A stretch of DNA of 64,000 nucleotides from Glebionis coronaria. Taxonomy: Eukaryota > Streptophyta > Magnoliopsida > Asterales > Asteraceae. Under the pieces are notes generated by a model. It was not told the origin of the DNA and did not search any database. It saw only the letters and a program-made list of their open reading frames with translations. This document shows, one piece after another, positions 51,936 through 64,000 of this stretch. Numbering within the stretch: position 1 is the stretch's first letter; every line of letters begins with the position of its first letter. The position numbers and the translations under genes are program-made. The stretch is taken from NCBI GenBank assembly GCA_025667525.1, contig JANFOE010000191.1, positions 248,001 to 312,000 of the forward strand, read 5' to 3'.

Positions 51936-53971
51936 TTTTGGGACGAGTCAGGCTCGTGACTCGGTTATCAAAAACAAGCGCTTCTCGGGAGGCAACCCGT
52001 TGATCTATCCTTTACCGTCTTCATAATAAGTGTAGGGGGAGCCCCGTATGTGTTTGTTGTCTTGTTTCTTCATCTGTGCAGGGATTAAAGCTTCAAAGAT
52101 CCATTCTCGATGACTTTTGACGAACCGTGATCCCGTGTACCCGTCTTCCTGGTTCTATCCTCAACTGTCTTGATTCAATATTTCATATCTTATATGTTCA
52201 CATTGAAATCACTTTAGTTGTCCTTCCCTTAGCAAGATTTAAACAAAGTGCACAATGTCATAAGTGTAGGGGAGTTTACTCCCACATGCTTAAACATTGA
52301 GGACAATGTTTATATTAAGTGTAGGGGAGGACTTCTATCGAAGTAAGTGGTCTTTTCCATGAATTTGTCCTCATTTTAACCGGAAAATTTTATTTTTCGA
52401 CATTTTTCAAAATTTTTAATCTATTTTGGCCTAGTAATATATTAGTATTTTCCTTTGTTATCGTTATTTGCCTTCCTTGCTAAAATAAAAGTTTAATAAA
52501 GTGGTTTTAAATTTTTCATAGTCGTGAATATTTTGACTCAACCCGAGTTTACTTATCTAAGTTTACTCTAGCTAGTATCCTTAACGTGTTTAGGTCATGT
52601 TTTGCTAGGCTTTTATATAGGGAACATTAAAACGCGAAAGTCTTAACTCTCACGGGTTAAGAACAAGAACTTTTCACAAGTTCCTATAATTGATCCTAGA
52701 GAGTCGTTTATCAAGGGAACTTTAAAATGCGATTTCTAAACTTGGAAAAGTCTAAGAGTTTGCAAGATCCTATAGATGACTCGAAAACCCAAAACTTTGA
52801 TTTAATTGGCTAAGCATCCACGAGTCTCATTCCTTGGGATTTTAAATTGTGGAGTACGAGAGATGATAGAGTCAATTATAAGTTTGGTATTCTTTCGTGA
52901 GATTATGTGAGTTGATTATAAGCCTATTCTCCCATCGCTTGCTAATAAATTTATCTGCAATAAATAAGGTTGTACGATTTGAAAAGTTACTTAGCTTCTA
53001 GCACAAGATCGTTTAAAAGTTGCTTGGTATTAATTAGAGTTCATAGCCAAGGCATAACTTATTGAAGCGGGATGCGAAGATTGGCGAGTCCGAAAACGCC
53101 CTAACAAGGCATGAGGGCTACATTTTGTTGCTAAAGATCCAAAAGTGATGCATCATTTATCGAAAATCAATATGAAGGATCGAGACACACGATGAAAAGC
53201 AATAAACTCCCCAAAAAATCATGGAGAAGTCTATCCAAAAAGGCCCTAACAAGGTATGAGGATAAATAGATCCAAGTCCTAAAAGGAGGCGGATCGTTGT
53301 ATATCAAAGTCCAAAATAAAGATTGGAGAAAAATGAAGAAGTCGTGGTCCAAAGATGAAGAATCTATCAAAACTTCAAGTGAAGAAATTCCTATTATGAA
53401 GAGAAGACCATAATTTCAAGAACGTCTCTCAAAGATTTGAAGTATGAAGTCGCGGTCCGAGAAAGGTCTCAAATCGTGAAGCGAGTTATGCCAAGATATG
53501 AACTTTATGAGGTCCCAAGAAGCAGTTTTAAAAGATTTTATCCTTTAGCTAACTATTGATTAAATCATCCCACTTTATTTTCAGATTAAATAACTATCGA
53601 AATAAGTCAAACAATGCATCCTCGTGATCATTCAAGACAACAATAAAATATAAGAGATACACCTAGGAATAAGGGAGTCTAAGTGAATAATTAGGCCACA
53701 TGAGTTCGTGTTAGTTTGCTAACTTATAATAACAATGATCTCGTTATTAAGCTTGGTATGGGGAACGTGAAACTTGAGAATGATGAACATTCATGACAAC
53801 CAAAAACCCAATGTAAGTCTTTGATTTCTTACTTGTTTTATTCTTATAGTTTCCTTAGTGTTTAGCATTTAATAAAGGCCAAGATAGGTTATCTATGATG
53901 AAAAATGTAAACCGTGCTTTGAAATTAGTGCATTGCATGAGGACATTGAAATGGTCAAGTGTAGGGGATTT
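51936..53971 (+). other. TE2 3' region and polypurine tract
   Basis: No env-like ORF. GTGTAGGGG-type purine runs recur (52031, 52265, 52319), and the last, AAGTGTAGGGGATT (53958-53971), abuts the LTR. The 67-codon minus ORF at 53167 is not supported. Confidence 0.75.
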
Positions 53972-55884
53972 GATAGGTGTGAAAACACCCATCCTTTTAC
54001 CACTTAATTACAATAATAACCAAGCCAAAACGTGTATTTTATGTCGTAAATGTCGAAATTATGCGTGGTTTGTGTTTTTGTTGTGATTTAGGATCAAAAT
54101 GTGAAAAGGGAAGAAAACACGGGCTTTCACGGGCTTTTATCGAAGAAAAAGAAAAAAGACGAAGTCGAAAGATCAAGAGTGCTAAAAGAACGGAAGTACA
54201 AGGCCAATTCTGAATATTTATCGAAGAAAAAGTCTAAAGACGGAAGTTTAATAAAAGCCGAAGAACTCAAGTCTAAATTAATGAAGAAATTACAAGACGA
54301 GTTTATTAATCCCGAGACAAAGTCGAAAAATTCGAAGAATTAAGAAGACGAAAAGAAGTGAAGAAGAAGAATAAACCAACACATGCTTAGTCTTTCCTAA
54401 TCACCTATAAATAGACTCCTAATGTGTCATTAGGAGTTGTTGGCTAGTTTGACAATCTAGTTCTTCCATTTTAATTACTTGCACTTTTCTTAATTGCACC
54501 TTTAATTTCTTGTCTTGCACCTTAAATTTGTAAGCTTTTAATTCTTGTCTTTACTTTAATTGTTGAATCTTACTTTTAATCAAGTTTTAATTAATCTCTC
54601 ATTCTACCTTTCTTGTTCTTGATTTAATCTTTATGCTTATGCGCTTATTGTTATGCTTGTTTGATTATTGGTGTTGTTTTTATGTTATTGATTGTGTTTG
54701 GTTATTATTTTATAGCTTATTGTGTTTTTCTTAAATTTAATTAAGTGCTTATTAGTCAATTTTTATAAAAAGTTGTTTTTAAATATTTTTATTATTTAGT
54801 GTTTTTAAAACTTTTTAAATTTTGGCTTATTTGCTTTTTCTTAAGTTTGATTTGGTAAAAGTTTTGACTAAGTGCTTATTTGTTTCTAGCTTAATTTTAG
54901 TTTTTAGCTTATTTGCACCTTGTTCTTATTCCGGATTCTTACAAAACCCTCTTATTCTGGATAAAAGCCAACAGAGTATTCCGGATAACCTAACTTTCTG
55001 GTTATTCCGGATAAGATACAAGACAAAATTATTCCGAATAGTGATCAAAAGTTATTCCGGATAAGGACTTCAAAAGTTATTCCGGATAAGCCTTCACTGC
55101 CAAACATTCCGGATAAGCGTTCATAATTTATTCCGGATAAGGCTTGTTTGGAATTCCGGATAACAAGCTCGTGGGTATTCAGGATAAGCCGCAGAACAAG
55201 TTATTTCGGATAACGTGTAGAAGATTATTCCGGATAAGGGAAGTTTCCTGATTCCGGATAAACTGCAAACATTTATTCCGGATATGCTTCTCGATCCAGA
55301 TTCCGGATAAGCTGAAGAAGTACCATTTCGGATAAGAGGGTGGAATTATTCAGTATAAGCACCTCGTAGAACCAGATTCCGGATAAGCAAAAGGTTGGTG
55401 ATGCCGGATAAAAGTGACAGTTTTATTCCGGATAAGCAGCAGGTTTGTTATTTAGGATAAGAGTAAGATTGGATTCCAGATAGTGACAGTATTTTGGATC
55501 CCGACTCAGGTTCTATTTACTTTCTTTTTATTTTCAAGCATTTATTTTTCCCGCCATTTTTATTAACTGTTATTTTAATTGCTTTGTCTTAGTTTAATTT
55601 TAAAGTTTACATTTTTATTACATTGTCAATTTACTTTTCGTCACGCTTTAATTTTAAGTCATTTAATTCATTTACTTTTAAAAGTTTTAATATTGCACCA
55701 TTTAAGTTTTAATTAGTTTTAGCTTTATTTACCCGTCATTTACTTTTAAGTTTTGCACTTTTAATTTTGCTACAACGACAAATCTTTGTTTCACCAAAAG
55801 AGGACTAAGTCGCACATTTTTCCCTTTCTCAATTCGAAAATATCGGACGATAAAATTTTCATATGAGGTAAAAGTCTTGTATTA
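53972..55884 (+). repeat. TE2 3' LTR
   Basis: 1913 bp, nearly identical to the 5' LTR, with the ATTCCGGATAAG cluster at about 54928-55490 and the TATA/inverted repeat near 54406-54436. It ends TTGTATTA before CATTG. Confidence 0.92.
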
Positions 55885-55889
55885 CATTG
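55885..55889. other. target-site duplication of TE2 (right), CATTG
   Basis: Followed by CATGAGG, the expected TE1 continuation. Confidence 0.88.
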
Positions 55890-55924
55890 CATGAGGCCAT
55901 GGCAATGATCAAGTGTAGGGGATT

Positions 55925-56865
55925 TAATATGAGTGAAATCTCAAATCAATTATAACAAATCTAACCCTAAAACACAAAGAATAATACCAAGTTTTATGTG
56001 AAAAAGCAGAATTATGGGGTATTCTTTGTTGTTTGTGACTTTTTAGGTAAAATGATACCATTTGGTGCAAACACGGATTTCAAGGCATTAATATCAAGAA
56101 AAAGAAAAATGAAGGACTCATTTTGACAAGTCTTCAAAGTTCAAGGACCTTTCATGACAATCTTCCAAAGATAAAGGATTTGAAGTGTAAATTCAAGAAA
56201 GTCAAAGAGCTCAAGATTCAAGTCAACCAAATTCAAAGGGCCTAATTACTTTATTTCACAAGTGGAAGGACTTAAGATGACAAGTTTATATAGTTCCCAT
56301 CGCAAAACTACAATCTGCCAAAGTTGCGGGGCTATTTATGCCATTTTGGATACTTAATTGGAGCTTGATCCATGTGTTGATGTTTAAACCAATGAGAAAA
56401 AAGTATTCATGTGCCATAGATTGCCACCTACAGCTTAATAAATAAAGAAAAAGATAAATCTTAACAGTGCTACCACTACCACTTGTCCACCAATCACAAG
56501 GCGCCAAATCCATGATCCTTACTATACAACGGATAATGATCCGTGTATACATTATTAGACGAATAACAAAATGCCACGTGGCTAAGCTAACTCCAGAATT
56601 CAAAGATCAAAGGAGGCAATTTCACAAGAAGTGGTATACATGAAAAGTGATCGCTAAGACAAGACAAACTCATCCCAACCACTTAATTAAGATGAAATCA
56701 AGTAGTTCAAATTCCCCCAATTCCTGGCCAAGAACACTAAATTCAATTGAGCTAAGTTTACACGTGGAAGAAGCTAGTTGGATGGGACACATCATACACC
56801 TCACCTCCGCTTTACATTTTGTCTATATATACTAGATGATAGCTCATTTGTATGTGTGTAGCAAG
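55925..56865 (+). repeat. TE1 3' LTR (partial)
   Basis: Follows AAGTGTAGGGGATT. Its beginning parallels the TE2 LTR (GAGTGAAATCTC, TTATGTG, AATTATGGGGTA, GTTTGTGACTTTTTAGG), but it starts TA instead of TG. It is diverged from TE2 and interrupted at about 56866. It includes TATATATAC at 56823. No gene is present. Confidence 0.65.
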
Positions 56866-58492
56866 TGTGTATAAAACACACACTATAGAAACTAGAAGGG
56901 GGGTTGAATAGTTTCTCATTGGTTTATCTCCTAATTAAAATTCCTTTCAATTAGGTCAATGCACAAAACTATCTTTTACTTGAAATCTAGTTACATAATG
57001 ATTAGGTTCAATTCTAATGCATTAACAATGTGTAGTAAGAATAATGATAATGAATGTATGTAATGAGTAAGGAAAGAAACAACCTGGTAGGAAGACACCA
57101 ATAATTATAGTGGTTCGGGAACGAGGCTCTATCCTCGTTCCTACTCCACTCCTCAAGTACACCTTACTCGAGATTTCCACTATATCCACAAGCTCCCTTC
57201 TTGGTGGAGAAAACCTTACAATGTCGCTTACATTATTTTCCGACACTAAGCTAAATGTCGAGACCTAATCTTAGCTAGGACCAATCTACACAACGTCGCC
57301 CACTTCACCATTTTACGACACAAGGCTAGATGTCGAGTTCTAATCCAAAGCTATAACTAATATTCATAACGTTGCATACTTCACAATTTTCCGACAGAAG
57401 GCTAGATGTCGAGTTCTAATCCAAAGCTAGAACCAATCTTCACGACTCTTCACTTTGAAGCTAAGTGAGAACTTCGCACAACACAACTACATATCACTTT
57501 ATAGTTTAGTGAGAACTCACAAGACACAACCACATCACTTTATAGTTTAGTGAGGACTAACACAACTAATTACAACTCAACTAAACATATCCAAGTACAC
57601 ACATGTAGCTTGGATCTACATAACACAAATCCAAGCACACACATGTGCAATGGATTTACACAACTCTAATCTATGTATTCACATATAGCTTGGATGAACA
57701 CAACTAGTCCAAGTATTTACAAATACATTGGATCTACACAAGACACAAATAAACAAATGATGAAAATGACTAGATCTTTAGGAGATGGTGATCTTCATCA
57801 ATACTTCATCGTTAATCACATAACAAGTGTGTAAGTGATCTTCTCTTTGGACAAGGTAAAGAAGGAGATCAAGAGGATAATCATGAGTGAACATACTTAA
57901 CACATTAAGTGATCATTTACAAATGACTAGGAATGGATAGGAGAAAGAAGGCTGAAAGAGATGTCCAAAAAGGGTTGATGAGAATGCACATTTGATCCAC
58001 TATTTATAGAAGACAAATGCCAACGGCTATCTGGGGGCGGTTCCTTATCTACCCAGGTAGTTCCTTATCGATAGGGAACCACGTAGGCACTTAAGGAACC
58101 GCGGGTAGTAGACTCCACTCCTTTTTGTCTTTTACTGAATTTGAAATATCTGATTTTGTTTAAACCTTCAAAGGATATTCTTATGGCATTTGGAATATGC
58201 CATATTCAAATTTACATTTTCATTTGAATAAAACATTTTCTTAAAAATAAAGTTTATTAAAAATCTTTTGTTACATTTGACAAAAGTGTGTTTTAACGCT
58301 AATCACTTTTATGATCACTAAGTATGATTAAGATATGTTAGTGTAATGATTATTACCTTGATGATAATGTTTGTTAGATAATTCGTTTTATGATTGTGTT
58401 TGTCAATAAATGTCTTTGTAATTTGTCATGATCAAAACTAAGAAAGATTAATTAATACTAACAATGTTTTTAGGCATTTCTTTGCATTAACA
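56866..58492 (-). repeat. SIRE-like 3' LTR with three tandem repeat blocks
   Basis: Contains three units of about 75 bp with CGACA...GGCTAGATGTCGAG (CGACA at 57241, 57316 and 57392), two units of about 43 bp with ATCACTTTATAGTTTAGTGA (57490-57555), and about four units of 45-50 bp with TCCAAG...CACATG...TTGGAT (57590-57740). A 9-bp hairpin GGAACGAGG/CCTCGTTCC lies at 57118-57141. The LTR ends GCATTAACA on plus (TGTTAATGC on sense). Confidence 0.6.
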
Positions 58493-59053
58493 ATCTCCCC
58501 CTTTTTTATTACGACAAAGTATAAACTCATTTACGTAAAACACAAGTTTATTCGAATTATTAACGAGTTTATCACTATCACTTCTCCCCCTTTGTCGAAG
58601 CAAAAAGCTTAGCACAAGTCTTTGAAAAAGAAAAGAACCGGACTTTTCTAGTAGCTCCCCCTTGGTGCTTAGTCCCCCTTGCTTGGGGCACCAAGTAAAT
58701 GAGCTAAGGTGACATGCTACAGAAAGGTTAGAAGAAAGAAAAGAAGCACCAATGTATGTATGTGCACTACCTACTAACTAACTTGAGAGGGAGAAGGAAA
58801 AGAAATCTCAAATTAGAAGCAAGCATTTGCTAAGTATGTCCAAAGAGTTTGTAATGACAACATCATAGTTCAATTGGTGGAATGAAGGGAGAAAAGAAAC
58901 ATCTAAACCAATCAAAAATGATTTAAAGTGTCAAGGGGTTAAAATTTAGAATTTATAGAATCACCCATAATTAATTATAAATTTTAACCATGATCAACTC
59001 TTTAACAAATGTGTGAAATAGAAATTAGTGGGATAGATAACACACATAACATG
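58493..59053 (-). other. SIRE-like polypurine tract and internal 3' sequence
   Basis: Sense TAAAAAAGGGGGAGAT adjoins the LTR. Further G-runs (on sense) occur at 58585, 58657 and 58673. No ORF. It is cut at 59053 by T3; the preceding five bases are ACATG. Confidence 0.6.
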
Positions 59054-62000
59054 TGTAACACCCCTAAATATTCATACTTTAGTTCAGCGGAAGAGTCGTT
59101 GGTGTTACGGGATAGCACATTACTCAAATCATAGACAACGCTTAAAAATCGTGTCGTTTAATAATAAAGCATTTTCCATTCATGAATATCAAATTACATA
59201 GGTCCTCAGGTCATAATATGTCATACAAATTTTACAAAACATTTGAATGGAAATTTTTTTGAATTCGGGCCATAAATCCTTGTCGTCTTCCCGAGAATTA
59301 CCTTCAAGTACCTGAGATAAAACATGTTGAAAAGTCAGCGAAACGCCGAGTGAATTCATAGAGTTTAATGAAAACCATTAATATATCATCGGTATATAAT
59401 CATTACCGAAAAACATTTTATACAATTCTTTGTCGTAGGCCATAAAATAGGCCAAAGACGTTTTTATACAAATCTTGGTCGTAAATCATAAGATAGGCTT
59501 TTGCCTTCAAAACCATTATACGAACCATTGTCGTAAAAATATCATACAATACGTTTTGTAACGTTGTATAGAGTTTAATAAAAATCGTTATATGAGCAAA
59601 ACCAAAACACGAACATAATATCAATAATAAGACCCGGTATTGCTAGTCAGGCAATATATTATAATTCAGTGCGTATATTAGTATTTTCGTTATTGGATTA
59701 TTATAAGCCGCGTGACATTGCTACCTTACTATAACAAACAATGGGTAGCTAACCCGTAATTCCTTTTGCCCATCTAAAGCAGCGTGTCGTCACAATAATC
59801 ACGCTTATATAAATCTTCTCATACATAAATTCGCTTACCAATCAATATGGCACGATGGGGATCAATCGTCAAGGAGCGAACTGGGGTGATCTTCCCTAAA
59901 TAGTACTATTATATGCATAAGCGTCTATCAAATCCCGGTAGTTCACAATTCATGCTAATGGGACTTTTAGTGACATAACCTAACTAATAATAATCCATTT
60001 GTTTTCATTCATCGGGTCATATCATCATTCGGGTCTATATCAATAAGCAAATAATCGGGACAACCGGTGTCCTATTTTATTAAAACTAGCATGTTATCTC
60101 CCTCGAGGGTTTAAAAAACATTTTATAAAACATTTAAAAGAGTGTGAGGCTATGAACTCACGTTGATTGGAAAGGCGGATTATCGGCGATTTGGATGTAC
60201 GGTACGTGCTTCAATCACGAAAACCTAGGCAAATAATACTCGGTCTTAGACTCTTGTCCAATGACTTTATAAAAACAATGTCTATGTATATATATGATGA
60301 TATTATGAGTATGATGATGATCAAGTAGGATTTTATCTCTTCATTCAACATTAAAGTTGTTATGTGTTAGTAAATTTTAGACTAGTTACACTAGTTTTAA
60401 CTTGTTTACATATTACGGCTCAATAAGCCAACTAAAAGTCCAATACACTATATTAGTCCATTTATACTTTTAATAACAGGCCTAAACTCATATGTTGGGC
60501 CCAAGTGGGTTAATCCCATGAGTAAGTCCATTAGTGTTTAGCCAAACTAGTTGGGCTAATGGTCCAATACGGCTACTTTGGCCCATTATGGTCCATAAGT
60601 TATAAAGCTCGGGTTTGTCGGTTTTTACTTGTCAAATGTACTTACATATCAGTATATGAGTTATAAAAATGTTACGCTAGACGGGTTCGACTGTCTATGT
60701 TTTATTTGGCGAAAATGTTAATCTTTCGGTTTTAGCCAAAAAGACGTAAAACTTATATATAGTTTTATAACTTTAGAAAACATTTGAGTTTGTACATTTA
60801 TAAAAATGTCATACTTATTTATCATAGCATACAACTCATTTATAAATATTATCATTAGTTAGTGGGTCTAATATATGTATTTTATAATAATATTACTTGA
60901 GTGCTCATTTTATATTATATACTTTTATTTACAAATCTGATTATCAAAGTCACTTCCACCATTTTTGCCATATCTTGAGATCTACAAGGAGATAGAAGCT
61001 CAAATTTTGGCAACACAAACTACATAATATGTGCTAAAAATAACTCCTCCTTAGATACTGCTCAATCATACTCTAAGTATCCCTAATAATTCGTCCAAAA
61101 CAGACTATACATATTTGACCCTTAATAGTATTTTGAGCATATCTTGCTCATTTTATTGATTCCATTGAGTGGCCAACTCACCACATATGTAAAAATCATA
61201 TATCTAAATGTATATTGAATAATCCAAGTTATTTTACCAAGTGTTCATATGGTTACTTACTGTTTTATACAGCCTATAAATTTGACCATGATTTTAACAT
61301 CTTTACATGTAGATTTTAGTCTTTTTAACCAAATCTATCAACACAAAATCCCCACATAATACTTTGATCATCATTTATAATCATATACATATAAATTTAT
61401 AAAGAAAATACAAGATTACATTTACAAAATAACAAGATGATAGAAGAAATGATCTTGTTACCAACCAATATAGTGAAAGGTTAAGAACAAGACTTGGTTT
61501 TTGATAACCAATCTTATGGATTATCAAGACCATCTTCAAGATCAATAAATATATGAACAACTTTAGAAAAATCACCCCTAGACTCCAAGGAAAAGTTCTT
61601 TTTGGATGTTAGGATCACCTCAAATCAACATATCTTCAAAGGTTTTTCATCTTGTGCAAGTTAAACACAAGATTCATGGTTTAATTTTCGATCAAATGTG
61701 GTGTTTTGTGGTGGAGTATGGATGGCAAAAGGGAGATATAGAGAGAGTTTTGGAGTTGTTTTGCATGTATGAAATGAGTGAATGGTTTGTGTTTAGTTGT
61801 TTTAAGGTGTAGGTGGTTTTGAGTATAAACTAAGGACAATTGTCCTTAGTTTGTATACAACTTTGACACATCAAGGGGTGTGTTGGCTAAGCTTTGGCCG
61901 TCCCTTAGTGGGGGTGGGGAAAGTGTTAACTTGTCTCATCCCTACTAATTTACGGGTACTCCTCGATTCTAGTTTCCTCGATTTGCGTGCCCTCGGGTCG

Positions 62001-62445
62001 TTTTACGGAAAAAGGTTTTTATAAATTATGAATCTACGGCACAAAACGATTCTAATAAAAATTGTCTCATCACAAACGGAGTTCAAAAACGTGAATACGT
62101 AAACCTAGGGTTTCCGGTTTAATCGTAAAAGACGCTAAATTATGCACGTAAGTCCTATTTTCTTCTCGTATATTTGTGAGTTTATGAACCAACACAAATT
62201 AAAATCCCAAAATAATATTCGATAATAAATTTATTTCCTGAAATGTCGGACTGTCACAAAAACGGTGTATGTAAACGTAAGCACGTATCGTAGAGTTCTC
62301 CGGTTTAGACGTAGTCGATGCAACTTTAAGACGTAAACCCCAATTTTTTCCCAATAATGAGTGAGTTCATAAATTAACAATAAAATAATGATTTTAAATA
62401 ATACTTGAGAATAAAATATCGACCATAAACTAACGGATTGTCACA
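59054..62445 (-). repeat. T3 3' LTR
   Basis: TGTAACACCC...TGTCACA on plus. It has a perfect 20-base palindrome, CTAAGGACAA/TTGTCCTTAG, at 61830-61849, at the place where T1 has AAGGACA-AG-TGTCCTT. The second palindrome of T1 and T2 is lost here. No gene is present. Confidence 0.88.
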
Positions 62446-62531
62446 GCAGTTACCCCTAAAGAGGATCTTTGTCCTCAAAGATCGATTTATCTTACTACTC
62501 GCTTCTTATAGAGTTAAAGCCATGTGGGTAT
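59054..62531 (-). mobile_element. T3: 3' LTR and internal edge of a third Tekay-like element
   Basis: LTR 59054-62445 (3392 bp) followed by 86 bases of internal sequence carrying the same GAGGACAAAG end and polypurine tract as T1 and T2. It is clearly diverged from T1 and T2 but collinear. The internal part is cut at 62531 by Copia-C; the rest lies to the right of the window. Confidence 0.88.
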
Positions 62532-62803
62532 TGTTGGAAACTCACTTTATGTGACGACATTTAAGAATTCCCGTTAGTTATCATAGTCACGCACATTTAG
62601 TCTAGACTAGGCTTGTTGTAAAGTACGTGACTATATATACCCCTCCTTAGCTTCCAAGGAGGGGTGTTGATTGTTATTTTATTCATTTGGGAATACACAC
62701 ATTTTTACTCTCAACCTCTCTTTCTCTCTCTCTAAGCCATCAATGGCTTCCACCACCACTTACCACCACATTAGACCACCGGATCATATTTAGCTTTTCT
62801 ACA
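62532..62803 (+). repeat. Copia-C 5' LTR
   Basis: 272 bp, TGTTGGAAA...TTCTACA. TATATATA (62632-62639) is preceded by TAGTCACG/CGTGACTA (62584-62591, 62626-62633) and followed by CCCCTCCTT/AAGGAGGGG (62640-62664). A CT-rich R/U5-like segment follows. Confidence 0.8.
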
Positions 62804-62805
62804 TT

Positions 62806-62817
62806 TTGCATCAGAGC
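62806..62817 (+). other. Copia-C primer-binding site
   Basis: TTGCATCAGAGC, a diverged initiator tRNA-Met complement (family TGGTATCAGAGC), two bases after the LTR. Confidence 0.7.
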
Positions 62818-64000
62818 CACGGTTCCATCCTTGGATCGTGTTTATATACTCGATTTGGTGGTCTAATCTTTTTCTTGTGTCTCGTTTTATATCTTTTTTG
62901 TCCTTTATCACAAAATTTTTTTTTTTGTCACCTCTCAAATTTTTTGTCCAATCGTCCATGTTGTCACACGTTTTGGATATTATCATCTTTATGAGTCACG
63001 GTTTCATTATCTTTTTCATTGTCACATGTTTCTCGGTCCAAAGCTATATCACTGGTCAAAATATTAACTTATCATGGTCAAGTTGTTGATTTTGTCATCT
63101 TTGTCACCAGTATTTGTGTCTTGCAGAATCATTTTTTATATCTCTATTCTGGGTTATAAATTTTTTTTGAAGAAGAAGGTGAAAAACCCATATTTGCCAG
63201 AAAAATCCTACCCAGAATCAAGATCCCTGAAAAACGGTACAAGGACCACTTTTGGACTCTACTTCTTGGTACGATCGCATTATTGCGATGGGGTGTTTTT
63301 CACACATTCCGATGGGTTCGCCATACCCATTGCGATGGGACTCATTCCGATGAGTCACATTGTGATGGGTGGCTGACCTGTCGCAATGGCACAGCCAAGA
63401 CGTCATGCTGCCCGTTTACTCGCAACATTGCGATGGATGTTTTGTATTGCGATGGGTCACGGTTTGTGATTGCGATGAAACTGTTTAAAGATTGCGATAC
63501 AAAGACTTGACCACTTGACTTGTATAACACATGACCCGGGACCAAAAACGTAACCTGACCAAACCGACCCATCTCAACCGAGTCAACTCGGTCATTACCG
63601 AGTTGACTCAGTTTAACTCACTGAGTCAGACTCACCTCCAACCTTTTATCACCTCAAATCCAACTGATAATCTAACCTAACCCTTCATCTCCTAATCCCC
63701 ATCTAGACTCAATCAAACTGAAAATTAAATAATAGATCTCAGATTTATTTTGTGCTCACACATGCAAGCCAAGATCCCTTAAGATCAAGAACTCAATAAA
63801 AATATATCATCATCGATCTTTTTGGGTGTATTAACCCTTTGATATTCGAACATTAAGGAGGGATTTTAACAATTTCTGTTAAATCCAAACCTTGTTTCGA
63901 TTCATTAAATGAAACCAACATGCAACAACATATATACCTACCCGAGACCACTTTCTTATGATCTTGAAGCCAAGTCTTTAATGCATCTTCAATTCGTTTC
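62818..64000 (+). other. Copia-C leader
   Basis: No credible ORF: overlapping ORFs on both strands at 63074-63572 come from the motif cluster. It contains the GCGATGGG cluster (63278-63490), GAGTCAACTCGG-type inverted repeats (63575-63635) and the 14-base ATACCTACCCGAGA (63934-63947). Confidence 0.6.
63278..63490 (+). repeat. ATTGCGATGGG / ATTCCGATGGG motif cluster
   Basis: About ten copies of ATT(G/C)CGATGGG or variants, at 15-40-base spacing, beginning about 460 bases after the primer site. The ATTCCGATG form is identical to the Copia-B sense motif. Confidence 0.8.

Larger units (their letters stand above)
49327..55884 (+). mobile_element. TE2: deletion derivative of an Athila-like gypsy element
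   Basis: 6.56 kb with LTRs of 1900 and 1913 bp, a CATTG duplication, a tRNA-Asp-type primer site and a polypurine tract. Between the primer site and the 3' region only the last part of integrase remains; gag, protease, RT, RNase H and the integrase N-terminus are gone. It could be mobilised only in trans. Confidence 0.92.
46639..56865 (+). mobile_element. TE1: 3' part of an Athila-like gypsy element, split by TE2
   Basis: Integrase C-terminal relic (46640-47275), 3' region (47276-49326), then after the TE2 insertion 55890-55924 with the polypurine tract, and a 3' LTR from 55925. The phrase GCATTGCATGAGG that TE2 carries intact at about 53933 is cut in TE1 exactly at CATTG, confirming the split. 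Lineage is inferred from integrase sequence and the AAGTGTAGGGGATT tract. Confidence 0.8.
56866..59053 (-). mobile_element. SIRE-like copia element, 3' end (minus strand)
   Basis: 3' LTR about 56866-58492, polypurine tract 58493-58508, then internal 3' sequence to 59053, where T3 inserted. Assignment to SIRE/Maximus type comes from the phrases AGAAGGGGGGTTGAATAG and TATAGTGGTTCGG and from the long LTR, as I recall that family. The left LTR end is uncertain by tens of bases. Confidence 0.55.
62532..64000 (+). mobile_element. Copia-C: 5' end of a copia element
   Basis: Plus strand: 5' LTR 62532-62803, primer site, then at least 1.18 kb of untranslated leader reaching the window end. No gag start is seen. 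The layout matches the Copia-B leader: motif cluster, C/A-rich stretch and the shared 14-base motif. Confidence 0.75.

Overview
This is a plant nuclear window that looks like intergenic heterochromatin. I find no intact host gene, tRNA or rRNA gene. Almost all of it is LTR retrotransposons nested inside one another. The copia pol remnant and the coiled-coil copia ORF resemble polyproteins I recall from Asteraceae annotations (Tanacetum/Artemisia type), so an Asteraceae host is likely. That attribution rests on memory, not on a search.

Left third (1-26318): a minus-strand Ty3/gypsy element of chromovirus (Tekay-like) type, called T1, with LTRs of about 3.46 kb and its 3' LTR cut by the window edge. 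Its 5' LTR is split by a related complete element, T2 (11953-24157), flanked by the 5-bp duplication ATGAT. T1 also carries a 3.27-kb terminal-inverted-repeat element (7140-10410) inside a TA microsatellite; T2 shows the matching empty site. Both gypsy bodies keep only decayed RT and integrase.

Middle (26319-46638): the 3' end of a plus-strand gypsy element (G3) with an 84-bp tandem array and a 4.26-kb 3' LTR. That LTR is split by a young minus-strand copia element, Copia-B (31177-39738, duplication CCCTA). Copia-B has near-identical LTRs, one intact 522-codon ORF, no pol, and about 1.7 kb of tandem covarying hairpins. G3 itself interrupts the pol pseudogene of a plus-strand copia element, Copia-A (41365-46638).

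Right third (46639-64000): an Athila-like gypsy element (TE1) into which Copia-A inserted, and which is split again by a second Athila-like element, TE2 (49327-55884, duplication CATTG), deleted for nearly all of gag-pol. A SIRE-like copia LTR follows (about 56866-58492, minus). Its internal part is interrupted by another Tekay-like LTR (T3, 59054-62445), which is interrupted in turn by the 5' end of Copia-C (62532 onward, plus).

The most unusual signals are: the covarying hairpin train in Copia-B; an inverted repeat directly after the TATA box in four unrelated LTR families; and clusters of ATTCCG(G)AT-like motifs in three elements, two copia leaders and one Athila-like LTR. Coordinates of LTR ends supported by duplications are firm. 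Lineage names are inferences from primer-binding sites, LTR length and short motifs.
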